Shown here piece by piece: positions 1 to 6,459 of a stretch of DNA of 8,975 bases (the first letter of the stretch is position 1; each line of letters starts with the position of its first letter). The stretch is from the NCBI GenBank assembly GCA_043780275.1, contig JAYWCV010000200.1, forward strand, positions 1 to 8,975, given 5' to 3'. Source of the stretch: MGR-bin208 sp043780275 (GTDB taxonomy: Bacteria; Bacteroidota; Bacteroidia; Chitinophagales; Chitinophagaceae). The translations under genes were made by a program, and so were the position numbers. The notes beneath the pieces are model-generated. The model saw only the letters and a program-made list of their open reading frames with translations, searched no databases and was not told where the DNA came from.

Positions 1-51
1 GAAGAAGTTCAGATACCCATGAATTTTGGTGGACCAACAGCACAGGCATAA
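1..51 (+). CDS. Possible 3' end of an unidentified gene (partial)
   Basis: Frame 1 is open from the window edge and reads EEVQIPMNFGGPTAQA before a TAA stop. Only 16 codons are visible, so the product cannot be named and the frame could be open by chance. If real, the gene runs rightwards and converges on radC, whose stop lies 35 bp away. No convincing terminator hairpin is seen in the gap between them; it contains only AT-rich sequence. Confidence 0.3.
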   Translation, partial: EEVQIPMNFGGPTAQA

Positions 52-86
52 TTTATTTTGTGAAATTATTTTCCGAATTTATAAAA

Positions 87-779
87 TTAAAGAATTCCAT
101 CATCTGCAAAACTGAAATATCCTTCATCACTCACAATTAAGTGATCGATTACTTTAATATCAAGAAGCTTTGCAGCTTCTTTTATTTTTTGGGTAAGATC
201 CTTATCAGCCTGGCTTGGTTTTAAACTTCCGGAAGGATGATTATGACTTAAGATCAGACTAACTGCATTTTTTTCCAAAGCAATTTTTAAAATAATTCTT
301 GGATCAGCAACAGTACCGGTTATACCTCCCTGGCTGATAATTTCAAAATGATTTATTTTATTGGATTGATTTAAATATACAACCGCAAAATATTCAATCA
401 GTTGGTCCTTGAATTTTGCCTGTAAAAAATTAGCAATGTCTTTACTGTTGCTAACAATTGGCTTTTCAAGTGAATTATTCGATTGTCTTCTTCTGCCCAA
501 TTCCAATGCCGCGGCAATGGTTATAGCTTTGGCTTCACCAATCCCTTTAATAGTCATCAGGTTTTCAACACTTAATTTTCCCAACTCACCAAGGTTATTC
601 TGTCCCAGTTTCAAAATTTCTTTGGCTAATTCTACTGCACTTTTTTCTTTATTACCATTGTTAATAAGGATGGCAAGCAATTCGGAATCGCTTAAAGAAA
701 AAGGACCTTTTTGAAGGAGCTTTTCCCTGGGCCTGTCATCTATGGCCCATTGCTTAATAGAGTATTTAGGTTCTTGCAT
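87..779 (-). CDS. radC: RadC family JAB/JAMM-domain protein
   Basis: This is a full-length RadC-type protein (UPF0758), 230 residues, the normal family size. The N-terminal third carries the conserved DDRPREKLLQKGP block (15-27) and a helix-hairpin-helix segment (about 75-98, TIKGIGEAKAITIAAALELGRR). The C-terminal two thirds are the JAB/MPN domain, with the metal-site signature H179-N-H181-PSG and D192, so the predicted zinc ligands are all present. The biochemical role of RadC is not settled: it was first named as a DNA repair protein, later evidence disputes this, and a DNA-processing or metalloprotease-like activity remains possible. The start fits, since family members usually begin a few residues before YSIK.WA.DDRPREK and no other Met is available. 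It is divergent from prs across a 172-bp AT-rich gap. A promoter-like sequence ends only about 5 bp before the start codon, implying a leaderless or nearly leaderless message. Confidence 0.95.
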   Translation of the reverse strand: MQEPKYSIKQWAIDDRPREKLLQKGPFSLSDSELLAILINNGNKEKSAVELAKEILKLGQNNLGELGKLSVENLMTIKGIGEAKAITIAAALELGRRRQSNNSLEKPIVSNSKDIANFLQAKFKDQLIEYFAVVYLNQSNKINHFEIISQGGITGTVADPRIILKIALEKNAVSLILSHNHPSGSLKPSQADKDLTQKIKEAAKLLDIKVIDHLIVSDEGYFSFADDGIL

Positions 780-783
780 GAAA

Positions 784-814
784 CAAGGTTAGAAATATTA
801 TCTGAATTAGTCAA
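784..814 (-). promoter_or_regulatory. Putative Bacteroidota-type promoter of radC
   Basis: On the minus strand TTG (814-812) is followed after 20 bp by TAACCTTG (791-784), one mismatch from the Bacteroidota -7 consensus TAnnTTTG. The 20-bp spacing is within the 19-21 bp expected for this sigma factor. The transcription start would fall close to base 780, right at the radC start codon. This is pattern matching only. Confidence 0.45.
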
Positions 815-879
815 TTTTTTAATATAAAATAATTTAATTGACACTAAATGGTTGTTTAATAATAATTAATTGAAAGGGA

Positions 880-899
880 AAATGAATATTTTTTCATTT
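880..899. repeat. Small inverted repeat upstream of prs
   Basis: AAATGAA (880-886) and TTCATTT (893-899) form a perfect 7-bp inverted repeat around a 6-base AT spacer. It sits 53-72 bp before the prs start and could be an operator or a chance product of AT-rich sequence. No second copy was noticed in the window. Confidence 0.25.
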
Positions 900-926
900 A
901 AGATAGGAATGCGTTGGCGATATTAA

Positions 927-934
927 TATCTTCG
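927..934 (+). promoter_or_regulatory. Putative -7 element of prs
   Basis: TATCTTCG differs at one position from TAnnTTTG and lies 17 bp before the prs ATG, a reasonable place for the promoter of prs-rplY. No TTG is found at the expected distance upstream, so support is weak. Confidence 0.3.
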
Positions 935-951
935 CGGCAGATTTTTCAACT

Positions 952-1902
952 ATGCAACCTTCAGTCAAAATCTTTTCCGGAACCGGATCACAAGAGTTAG
1001 CCAAACAAATCTGTCAGAAATATGGACTGCCCATTGGCCGAATCAATTTACAGAAATTCAGTGATGGCGAAATTCAGCCTATTTTCATGGAAAGTATCCG
1101 GGGTAATTATGTATTTCTAATTCAGAGCACATTTGCTCCAAGCGATAATCTAATGGAGCTTTTACTAATGATTGATGCAGCAAAAAGAGCATCTGCTGAA
1201 AAAATCATCGCCGTTTTGCCATATTATGGTTATGCACGGCAGGACCGAAAAGACCGGCCACGAGTAGCCATTGGCAGTAAATTAGTTGCTAATATGTTAA
1301 CTGCTGCAGGAGCGGACCGGGTTATAACCATGGACCTGCATGCCCCTCAAATTCAAGGATTTTTCGATATCCCTGTGGATCATCTGGATAGTTCGGCAGT
1401 TTTTATTCCTTATATAGAAAATTTAAATTTAGAAAGACTTACCTTTGCCGCCCCCGATGTGGGAGCAACCAATCGGATAAGGGAAATAGCCAGTTATTTT
1501 CAGGCAGAAATGGTGATTTGTGATAAGCACCGTAAACGTGCAAATGAGATAGCCAGCATGGTGGTAATAGGAGATGTGACAGGAAAAGATATCGTAATCA
1601 TAGATGACATTTGCGATACCGGTGGAACTTTGGCAAAAAGTGCCTCTTTGTTAAAAGAAAAAGGTGCAAAAAGTGTAAGAGCTTTGATCACTCATCCGGT
1701 TTTAAGTGGCAATGCGTACGAAAATATTGAAGCAAGTGTTTTAGAAGAATTGGTGGTTTGTGATACGATACCGTTAAGAAAAGAAAGTAAAAAGATTAAG
1801 ATTCTTTCGGTTGCCGAACTTTTTGCAGTGGCAATAAGGAATGCACATGAAAACAAAAGTATCACCAGCTTATTTATTCATTCGCAGCGGAGAGATAGAT
1901 GA
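952..1902 (+). CDS. prs: Ribose-phosphate pyrophosphokinase (PRPP synthetase)
   Basis: The enzyme makes 5-phosphoribosyl-1-pyrophosphate from ribose 5-phosphate and ATP, feeding purine, pyrimidine, NAD, histidine and tryptophan synthesis in the cytoplasm. At 316 residues it matches the usual class I length. Visible landmarks in order are the N-terminal KIFSGTGSQELA block, FSDGEI (36-41), YYGYARQDRK (91-100, ATP-binding region), the VITMDLHAPQIQGFFDIPVDHL signature (124-145, with H130), the catalytic flexible-loop lysine region DKHRKR (191-196), and the PRPP-binding loop DDICDTGGT (218-226). All key motifs are intact. The ATG at 952 begins directly with the conserved N-terminus, so the start is secure. 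rplY follows after 27 bp without a terminator, so the two are probably cotranscribed. Confidence 0.97.
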   Translation: MQPSVKIFSGTGSQELAKQICQKYGLPIGRINLQKFSDGEIQPIFMESIRGNYVFLIQSTFAPSDNLMELLLMIDAAKRASAEKIIAVLPYYGYARQDRKDRPRVAIGSKLVANMLTAAGADRVITMDLHAPQIQGFFDIPVDHLDSSAVFIPYIENLNLERLTFAAPDVGATNRIREIASYFQAEMVICDKHRKRANEIASMVVIGDVTGKDIVIIDDICDTGGTLAKSASLLKEKGAKSVRALITHPVLSGNAYENIEASVLEELVVCDTIPLRKESKKIKILSVAELFAVAIRNAHENKSITSLFIHSQRRDR

Positions 1903-1929
1903 TTTAGTAAACAATAAACAAACATAAAA

Positions 1930-2547
1930 ATGAAAACAATTACGATCGAAGGACAACTGAGGACCGAAACTGGCAAAACAGCAACCCGCCATCTTCGCTC
2001 TCAGGACATGGTGCCTGGTGTAATTTACGGGGGTGCTAAGGAAATCAGCTTTGCAGTTACTGCAGCAGACATCAAAGCAATTGTGTACACACCAAATTTC
2101 TACATTGCAGAAATTGTATTGGATGGTACATCTTACAAGTGCATTTTGAAAGATCTTCAATTTGACAAAGTAAGTGACAAGTTGATTCACATCGATTTGT
2201 TGGAATTGGTAGAAGGTAAAAAAATTGTAGCTAATATTCCTTTAAGTTACGAGGGTACTTCAATTGGCGTTAAAAATGGTGGCCGTCTGGTTACCAAAAT
2301 GAAGGCTCTAAAGGTTAAAACACTTCCAAAAGACCTAAAAGAAAAGATAGTGGTAAGTATTGAAAAGCTTGCAATCGGTGGAAACATTCGGGTTTCAGAC
2401 GTTATTGCAGAGAACATGGAAATCATGAACTCTCCCCGTATTCCTATTGTTTCTGTAGTTGTTACAAGAGCATTAAAAACCGGGGAAGCTGGTGCTGTTG
2501 TTGAAGATGAAGCAGCAAAGACTGCAACTACTGAAGCAGAAGCATAA
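1930..2547 (+). CDS. rplY: Large ribosomal subunit protein bL25, CTC/TL5 type
   Basis: bL25 binds 5S rRNA on the large ribosomal subunit. This is the long two-domain (CTC/TL5) version, 205 residues, rather than the short E. coli L25. The N-terminal 5S-binding beta-barrel covers about residues 1-93, with VPGVIYGG (28-35) and LKDLQFDKVSDKLIHIDLLEL (73-93). The C-terminal domain (about 97-182) has the typical GVKNGGRL (113-120) and KVKTLPKDL (128-136). Residues 183-205 are a low-complexity acidic, alanine-rich tail, a common end for Bacteroidota versions. It lies 27 bp after prs and is followed by a strong terminator, giving a two-gene unit prs-rplY. pth comes next, a combination frequently seen in bacteria. 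Confidence 0.95.
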   Translation: MKTITIEGQLRTETGKTATRHLRSQDMVPGVIYGGAKEISFAVTAADIKAIVYTPNFYIAEIVLDGTSYKCILKDLQFDKVSDKLIHIDLLELVEGKKIVANIPLSYEGTSIGVKNGGRLVTKMKALKVKTLPKDLKEKIVVSIEKLAIGGNIRVSDVIAENMEIMNSPRIPIVSVVVTRALKTGEAGAVVEDEAAKTATTEAEA

Positions 2548-2569
2548 AATCTATGATCATCAAAATTTT

Positions 2570-2597
2570 AAAACCCTTGTAAGCAAGGGTTTTTTTT
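2570..2597 (+). terminator. Rho-independent terminator after rplY
   Basis: AAAACCCTTG (2570-2579) pairs perfectly with CAAGGGTTTT (2584-2593) around a TAAG loop. The T run continues to 2597. It starts 22 bp after the rplY stop and closes the prs-rplY transcript. Confidence 0.9.
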
Positions 2598-2690
2598 ATG
2601 TTTGTTTTGAGGCGTATTTTCAATCATAATTGGAAAGGGTTATTTTTAAAAATTGGATTTATCAGCATAATTTCATGAACAGAAAAAATA

Positions 2691-3269
2691 ATGAATAAAT
2701 ACCTGATTGTAGGACTTGGTAATATAGGAGATGAATATGCAGACACACGACACAATATTGGTTTCGATGTGGTTTTTGCATTTGTTTTAAAACATGGAGG
2801 CGCATTTTCAGTCGATCGATTGGCTTATCATGCTGAAATAAAAATTAAAGGAAAAACATTTGTTTGTATTTGTCCTACAACATATATGAATCTGAGTGGG
2901 AAAGCAGTAAAATACTGGCTCGATAAAGCAAATATTCCATTAGAGAATATGTTGGTAATAGTAGATGAGCTTTCTATACCAATATCCAAACTTCGGATAC
3001 GACCAACAGGTAGTGCAGGTGGGCATAACGGATTAAAAAGTATTGAGGAGACATTATTGACTAGTGCATATCCACGGCTTCGTTTTGGTATTGGAAACTC
3101 ATTTCCAAAAGGCATGCAAGCTGAGTACGTTTTAAGCAAATGGAAGAAGGATGAAGTGCCAGTTGCTCAATTAAAAATTGAATCATCCGTGGCAGCTATA
3201 CAAACATTTGCATTTCAGGGAATAACCGCCGCAATGAATGAAGTAAATAATAAGGAATTTTTGTTATGA
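2691..3269 (+). CDS. pth: Peptidyl-tRNA hydrolase
   Basis: This bacterial-type Pth cleaves the ester bond of peptidyl-tRNAs released from stalled ribosomes, recycling tRNA. It has 192 residues, the normal size. The signature GLGNIGDEYADTRHNIGFD spans 8-26 and contains N11 and the catalytic H21. PTTYMNLSGKAV (62-73) supplies N67, and VDELSIPISKLRIRPTGSAGGHNGLKSI (91-118) supplies D92 and N113. These correspond to N10, H20, N68, D93 and N114 of the E. coli enzyme. The usual DDL after the strand is DEL here, a mild change beside the conserved Asp. A separate promoter is likely, since a terminator lies upstream, but none could be placed confidently. A seven-codon frame (2675-2698) overlaps the start codon. 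Confidence 0.95.
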   Translation: MNKYLIVGLGNIGDEYADTRHNIGFDVVFAFVLKHGGAFSVDRLAYHAEIKIKGKTFVCICPTTYMNLSGKAVKYWLDKANIPLENMLVIVDELSIPISKLRIRPTGSAGGHNGLKSIEETLLTSAYPRLRFGIGNSFPKGMQAEYVLSKWKKDEVPVAQLKIESSVAAIQTFAFQGITAAMNEVNNKEFLL

Positions 3270-3390
3270 GATATGCGTACGATTACTTATTTTGCAGCGC
3301 TGCTATCTATTTAAAATCCTCCCATCACTTGAATGACTGATTAAACCAAAGAATAAAATGGAGATTTTATTCAATCCGAACTATTTGAAT

Positions 3391-3398
3391 TAAACTTG
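3391..3398 (+). promoter_or_regulatory. Putative -7 element of the FAH-family gene
   Basis: TAAACTTG is one mismatch from TAnnTTTG and ends 6 bp before the ATG at 3405. A TTG triplet in the same frame at 3396-3398 lies inside this element, which argues against using it as a start codon. No clear -33 TTG is present. Confidence 0.3.
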
Positions 3399-3404
3399 GC
3401 TGTT

Positions 3405-4016
3405 ATGAAGATTTTCTGTGTTGGTCGCAATTATGTTGCACATGTAAAAGAATTAGGAAATGAAATTCCTGATGAACCGGTTATTTTTATGAAACCGAAA
3501 AGCGCATTGTTACAACCTCATGCTCCTTTTTATTATCCAGAGTTCACCAATGAATTGCATTATGAATGTGAATTGGTCCTGCGAATTTCTAAAAATGGTA
3601 AATATATTCAGGAGAAATTTGCCAGTAAATATTATGATGCCATTACTACAGGTATCGATTTTACTGCCCGTGATATTCAGGACGATTTAAAGAAAAAAGG
3701 ATTGCCTTGGGAAAAAGCCAAAGCATGGGATAATTCAGCAGCTATTGGCAAATGGATTCCGGTAACTAATTTCAAAAACAAGAAAGACATTAATTTCTGT
3801 TTGTATAAAAATAAAGAACTGGTACAACAAGGAAACTCTGGTTTGATGTTGCATAATTTCGATCAGATAATTGCCCATATTTCCAACTTCTTTTCTATTA
3901 ATATTGGGGATCTTATATTTACGGGAACACCGGCTGGGGTAGGCGAATTAGTTGTTTGCGATGAAATAGAAGCGTTTATTGAAGACGATTCATTGTTGGA
4001 GTTGGAAGTAAAATAA
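3405..4016 (+). CDS. Fumarylacetoacetate hydrolase family protein
   Basis: The 203-residue protein is a single FAH domain of the small (YcgM/FAHD1-like) type, metal-dependent C-C hydrolases or decarboxylases acting on acylpyruvates or related 2-oxo acids. MKIFCVGRNYVAHVKELGN at the N-terminus and FMKPKSAL (28-35) are typical. The metal ligands are readable as HYECEL (E54, E56) and TTGIDFTARD (D85). AKAWDNSAAIG (105-115) and the C-terminal FTGTPAGVG (172-180) complete the fold. The exact substrate cannot be told from sequence. An in-frame TTG at 3396 would add three residues, but the ATG at 3405 begins exactly with the conserved MKIFCVGRNY, so it is preferred. The gene stands 135 bp after pth and ends in its own terminator, so it looks monocistronic. 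No aromatic-degradation neighbours are present to suggest a pathway. Confidence 0.9.
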   Translation: MKIFCVGRNYVAHVKELGNEIPDEPVIFMKPKSALLQPHAPFYYPEFTNELHYECELVLRISKNGKYIQEKFASKYYDAITTGIDFTARDIQDDLKKKGLPWEKAKAWDNSAAIGKWIPVTNFKNKKDINFCLYKNKELVQQGNSGLMLHNFDQIIAHISNFFSINIGDLIFTGTPAGVGELVVCDEIEAFIEDDSLLELEVK

Positions 4017-4044
4017 ATGACATGTTTCTGAAAAATAATTGTAT

Positions 4045-4079
4045 AAAAGCCATGCGCCTCAGCACATGGCTTTTTCTTT
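4045..4079 (+). terminator. Rho-independent terminator after the FAH gene
   Basis: AAAAGCCATG (4045-4054) pairs with CATGGCTTTT (4065-4074) around a 10-base loop. A T-rich tail (4071-4075, 4077-4079) follows. It starts 28 bp after the FAH stop codon. Confidence 0.85.
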
Positions 4080-4102
4080 AGCAGAACTAAAATAGCAATC
4101 CT

Positions 4103-4110
4103 TATTTTTG
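4103..4110 (+). promoter_or_regulatory. Putative -7 element of the E1 fusion gene
   Basis: TATTTTTG is a perfect match to TAnnTTTG. It lies 21 bp before the ATG at 4132 and directly downstream of the preceding terminator, so the E1 gene probably has its own promoter. A TTG at the -33 position is not evident. Confidence 0.4.
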
Positions 4111-4131
4111 TTGCGTTCATATTAATTCATC

Positions 4132-6198
4132 ATGATTGATCAAGAGATATTTATAAAAGCATACCGGTTGATGTACTCTGTAAAGATCATGTCGGAAACA
4201 TATGAATCTAACAGGGCAATTTGTAAGTATGTACACTCTACATCTCGGGGACACGAAGCCATTCAACTAGCCACTGCTTTTCATCTGAAAGCTCACGATC
4301 ATATTAGTCCGTATTATCGGGATGAAAGTATTTTATTGGGACTTGGTTTTTCTCCATACGAATTGATGTTACAATTATTGACTAAAGCAGATGATCCGTT
4401 TAGCGGTGGAAGATCATACTATTCACATCCAAATTCAAAAAAAGAGGATAGGCCAACTATTATCCATCAAAGCAGTGCAACTGGAATGCAAGCTATACCA
4501 ACTACCGGTGTAGCACAAGCTGTTCAGTATCTGGAAAAAATTGGATCTGCATTATTGAAAAAAGGAGAACAAGGAGAATTGCCTGTTGTAATTTGTTCAT
4601 TTGGTGATGGCAGTGTTACGGAAGGCGAAGTCAGTGAAGCATTTCAATTTGCCGTATTAAAACAATTACCTATTATTTATTTAGTACAGGATAATGATTG
4701 GGGTATAAGTGCAACTGGAAATGAAACCCGGGCAATGGATGCATTTGAATATGCAGATGGTTTCAAAGGACTAAATAAAATTCGGGTCGATGGGACAGAT
4801 TTTGAAAAGTGTTTTGAAGTAATGGGGACAGTTATTGACGATGTGCGTAATAATCAACGACCCTGGTTGGTTCATGCCAGTACGGTTTTATTAAACCATC
4901 ATACCAGCGGTGTTCGAAAAGAGTTTTATCGTTCTCAAGAAGATTTGAAGGATCATTTTAATAAAGATCCATTACCAAAACTCAGAAACCTTTTATTGCA
5001 GAAAGGTATCAGTGAAGAAGAAATTGAAAAAATTGAAAAAGATATTGCGACAGAAATTCCACTTCAGTTTCAAAAAGCAGTAGATGCTCCGGAACCTGAT
5101 CCGGAAAAAGTAAGTGAACATGTTTTTGCAGAAACTTTAATAACCGAAGAGCAGGGTGAAAGAAGTCCATTGCGAAAAGAGAAAATCATGATGGTTGATG
5201 CAGCTTTATTTGCAATACGTGAAATCATGGAAGACAATGAAGCCTGTATCTTTTTCGGACAGGATGTAGGAGTTAGACTGGGTGGTGTTTTCAGGGAAGC
5301 AGCAACATTGGCTGAACAATTTGGTGAACACCGGGTTTTTAATACCGCTATTCAGGAAGCATATATAATTGGTTCTACTGTTGGACTAAGTTCTTTGGGT
5401 GTAAAGCCAATTGTGGAAGTTCAGTTTGCAGATTATATTTATCCTGGATTTAATCAACTGGCATCCGAAATATCAAAATCATGTTATCTGACTTGCGGCA
5501 AATTTCCGGTGTCAACCATCATCCGTGTACCGATAGGTGCATATGGTGGTGGCGGACCTTATCATAGTGGTAGTATTGAAACAACCTTACTTTCCATTAA
5601 AGGAATTAAAGTTGCTTATCCATCCAATGCAGCCGATATGAAAGGTTTGATGAAAGCCGCATACTATGATCCAAACCCTGTGGTGATGCTGGAACACAAA
5701 GGATTGTATTGGAGCAAAGTTCCCGGAACAGAAGATGCAAGATCTTTCGAACCTTCACGTGATTATATATTGCCCTTTGGAAAAGGAAATATTGTGTTAC
5801 GTGCAGATATTGATAAAATTGAAGAGGGTGGAAGTTGCTGTATTATAACCTATGGCATGGGTGTTTATTGGGCCATGGCTGCAGCAAAACAATTTGAAGG
5901 ACGAATTGAGATAATCGATTTGAGAACATTGTATCCATTAGATGAAGAATTGGTTTTTGAAACTGTAAAAAGACATGGAAAATGTTTGGTATTAACTGAA
6001 GAACAGCAAAACAACTCTTTTGCCGAAGCATTGGCAGGACGTATATCAAAAAATTGTTTTCAAAAGCTTGATGCGCCGGTTGAAGTATTGGGAGCCATGA
6101 ATTTACCCGCAGTGCCATTAAACACAGGTTTAGAGTATGCAATGTTGCCGAATGCAAAGAAACTTGCTATTCAATTACAAATTTTGCTGAATTATTAA
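4132..6198 (+). CDS. 2-oxoacid dehydrogenase E1, fused alpha and beta subunits
   Basis: This is the thiamine-diphosphate-dependent E1 of a 2-oxoacid dehydrogenase complex, most like the branched-chain (2-oxoisovalerate) type. It decarboxylates the oxoacid and passes the acyl group to lipoyl-E2. At 688 residues it joins the two normally separate subunits. The alpha part (about 1-320) holds the TPP motif starting GDG (158-160) and ending QDND (186-189), and the LNHHTSGVRKEFYR loop (254-267). A charged linker (about 320-350) leads into the beta part (350-688). That part has the conserved TPP-contacting Glu in FNTAIQEAYIIG (E409), GGGGPYHSGS with H478, and a transketolase C-terminal domain (about 565-685) with IIDLRTLYPLD (594-604). 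All catalytic motifs are intact. The fusion is a known arrangement in Bacteroidota, not a sequencing artefact. E2 and E3 genes are not in the window, so pyruvate rather than branched-chain substrates cannot be excluded. Confidence 0.93.
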   Translation: MIDQEIFIKAYRLMYSVKIMSETYESNRAICKYVHSTSRGHEAIQLATAFHLKAHDHISPYYRDESILLGLGFSPYELMLQLLTKADDPFSGGRSYYSHPNSKKEDRPTIIHQSSATGMQAIPTTGVAQAVQYLEKIGSALLKKGEQGELPVVICSFGDGSVTEGEVSEAFQFAVLKQLPIIYLVQDNDWGISATGNETRAMDAFEYADGFKGLNKIRVDGTDFEKCFEVMGTVIDDVRNNQRPWLVHASTVLLNHHTSGVRKEFYRSQEDLKDHFNKDPLPKLRNLLLQKGISEEEIEKIEKDIATEIPLQFQKAVDAPEPDPEKVSEHVFAETLITEEQGERSPLRKEKIMMVDAALFAIREIMEDNEACIFFGQDVGVRLGGVFREAATLAEQFGEHRVFNTAIQEAYIIGSTVGLSSLGVKPIVEVQFADYIYPGFNQLASEISKSCYLTCGKFPVSTIIRVPIGAYGGGGPYHSGSIETTLLSIKGIKVAYPSNAADMKGLMKAAYYDPNPVVMLEHKGLYWSKVPGTEDARSFEPSRDYILPFGKGNIVLRADIDKIEEGGSCCIITYGMGVYWAMAAAKQFEGRIEIIDLRTLYPLDEELVFETVKRHGKCLVLTEEQQNNSFAEALAGRISKNCFQKLDAPVEVLGAMNLPAVPLNTGLEYAMLPNAKKLAIQLQILLNY

Positions 6199-6219
6199 GG
6201 AACAAATGCCGAAAACATT

Positions 6220-6227
6220 TACTTTTG
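6220..6227 (+). promoter_or_regulatory. Putative -7 element driving the tRNA region
   Basis: TACTTTTG matches TAnnTTTG perfectly and lies 21 bp after the E1 stop. Transcription would start near 6233, about 150 nt before the mature tRNA 5' end. The palindrome-interrupted tRNA copy would then be transcribed as part of the tRNA precursor. No good -33 TTG is visible, and a closer tRNA promoter cannot be excluded. Confidence 0.4.
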
Positions 6228-6286
6228 CAACCCATCAAAAATGGAAACAGGTTTGATGATGGAAAAACAAAACGAATGTCGGGGTA

Positions 6287-6300
6287 TCCACCACGGCGGA
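6287..6300. repeat. GC-rich 14-bp palindromic unit, copy 1
   Basis: TCCACCACGGCGGA differs at two positions from the perfect palindrome TCCGCCGCGGCGGA, which is inferred from comparing the two copies. It replaces seven bases of the tRNA D arm in the degenerate tRNA copy and follows the dinucleotide TA. Its base composition contrasts sharply with the AT-rich surroundings. Confidence 0.7.
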
Positions 6301-6322
6301 TGGTTTGAGCATCGGATTCATA

Positions 6323-6336
6323 TCCGCCGCGGCAGA
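6323..6336. repeat. GC-rich 14-bp palindromic unit, copy 2
   Basis: TCCGCCGCGGCAGA differs at one position from the inferred perfect palindrome TCCGCCGCGGCGGA and at three from copy 1. It also follows the dinucleotide TA and replaces ten bases of the tRNA anticodon and variable arms. Its 5' half can pair with the 3' half of copy 1 (6291-6301 with 6322-6332, ten pairs and one mismatch), enclosing the anticodon-loop segment. Confidence 0.7.
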
Positions 6337-6384
6337 CGGCAGAATGTTGGAGTTTAAAATAATAGTTGAAAAAATTTGTAACAT

Positions 6385-6458
6385 GTCGGGGTAGCTCAGC
6401 TGGTTAGAGCATCGGATTCATAACCCGAAGGTCGGCAGTTCAAGTCTGCTCCCCGATA
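6385..6458 (+). tRNA. tRNA-Met (anticodon CAT)
   Basis: A full 74-nt cloverleaf can be drawn. The acceptor stem is 6385-6391 with 6451-6457, whose first pair is a G-T wobble. The D stem is GCTC/GAGC (6394-6397, 6407-6410). The anticodon stem is 6412-6416 with 6424-6428, with an A-C mismatch next to the loop. The anticodon CAT is at 6419-6421. The T stem is 6434-6438 with 6446-6450 around the loop TTCAAGT. The discriminator is A6458, and CCA is not encoded. The terminal pair and stem do not have the initiator features (a mismatched first pair and three G-C pairs in the anticodon stem), so elongator tRNA-Met is preferred. A lysidine-modified tRNA-Ile with CAT cannot be ruled out by eye. Confidence 0.93.
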
Positions 6459-6459
6459 C

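Larger units (their letters stand above)
6278..6342 (+). pseudogene. Degenerate tRNA-Met copy interrupted by two palindromes
   Basis: This stretch repeats parts of the intact tRNA-Met about 100 bp downstream, in the same order and orientation. Bases 6276-6286 equal 6383-6393 (11 of 11, spanning the tRNA 5' end through position 9). Bases 6301-6322 equal 6401-6422 with a single mismatch (21 of 22, D-loop through anticodon loop including CAT). A short CGGCAG (6337-6342) matches 6433-6438 at the T-stem. Between these blocks the tRNA's GCTCAGC and ACCCGAAGGT are replaced by two different 14-base GC-rich palindromes. The D stem and the normal 3' side of the anticodon stem are thus lost, and no 3' acceptor strand follows, so a functional cloverleaf cannot form. 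It is best read as a relic of a tandem tRNA duplication later altered by palindrome insertion. The homology is directly visible; the history is inferred. Confidence 0.75.

Noticed and set aside
3396..3404. TTG at 3396 as the start of the FAH-family gene
   Set aside because: It adds only three residues ahead of the conserved MKIFCVGRNY, and the TTG lies within a promoter-like TAAACTTG element.
5843..6157. Minus-strand open frame inside the E1 gene
   Set aside because: It lies wholly within a strongly conserved coding region on the other strand and resembles no protein; it is a shadow frame, as are the other antisense frames in prs, rplY, pth and gcvP.
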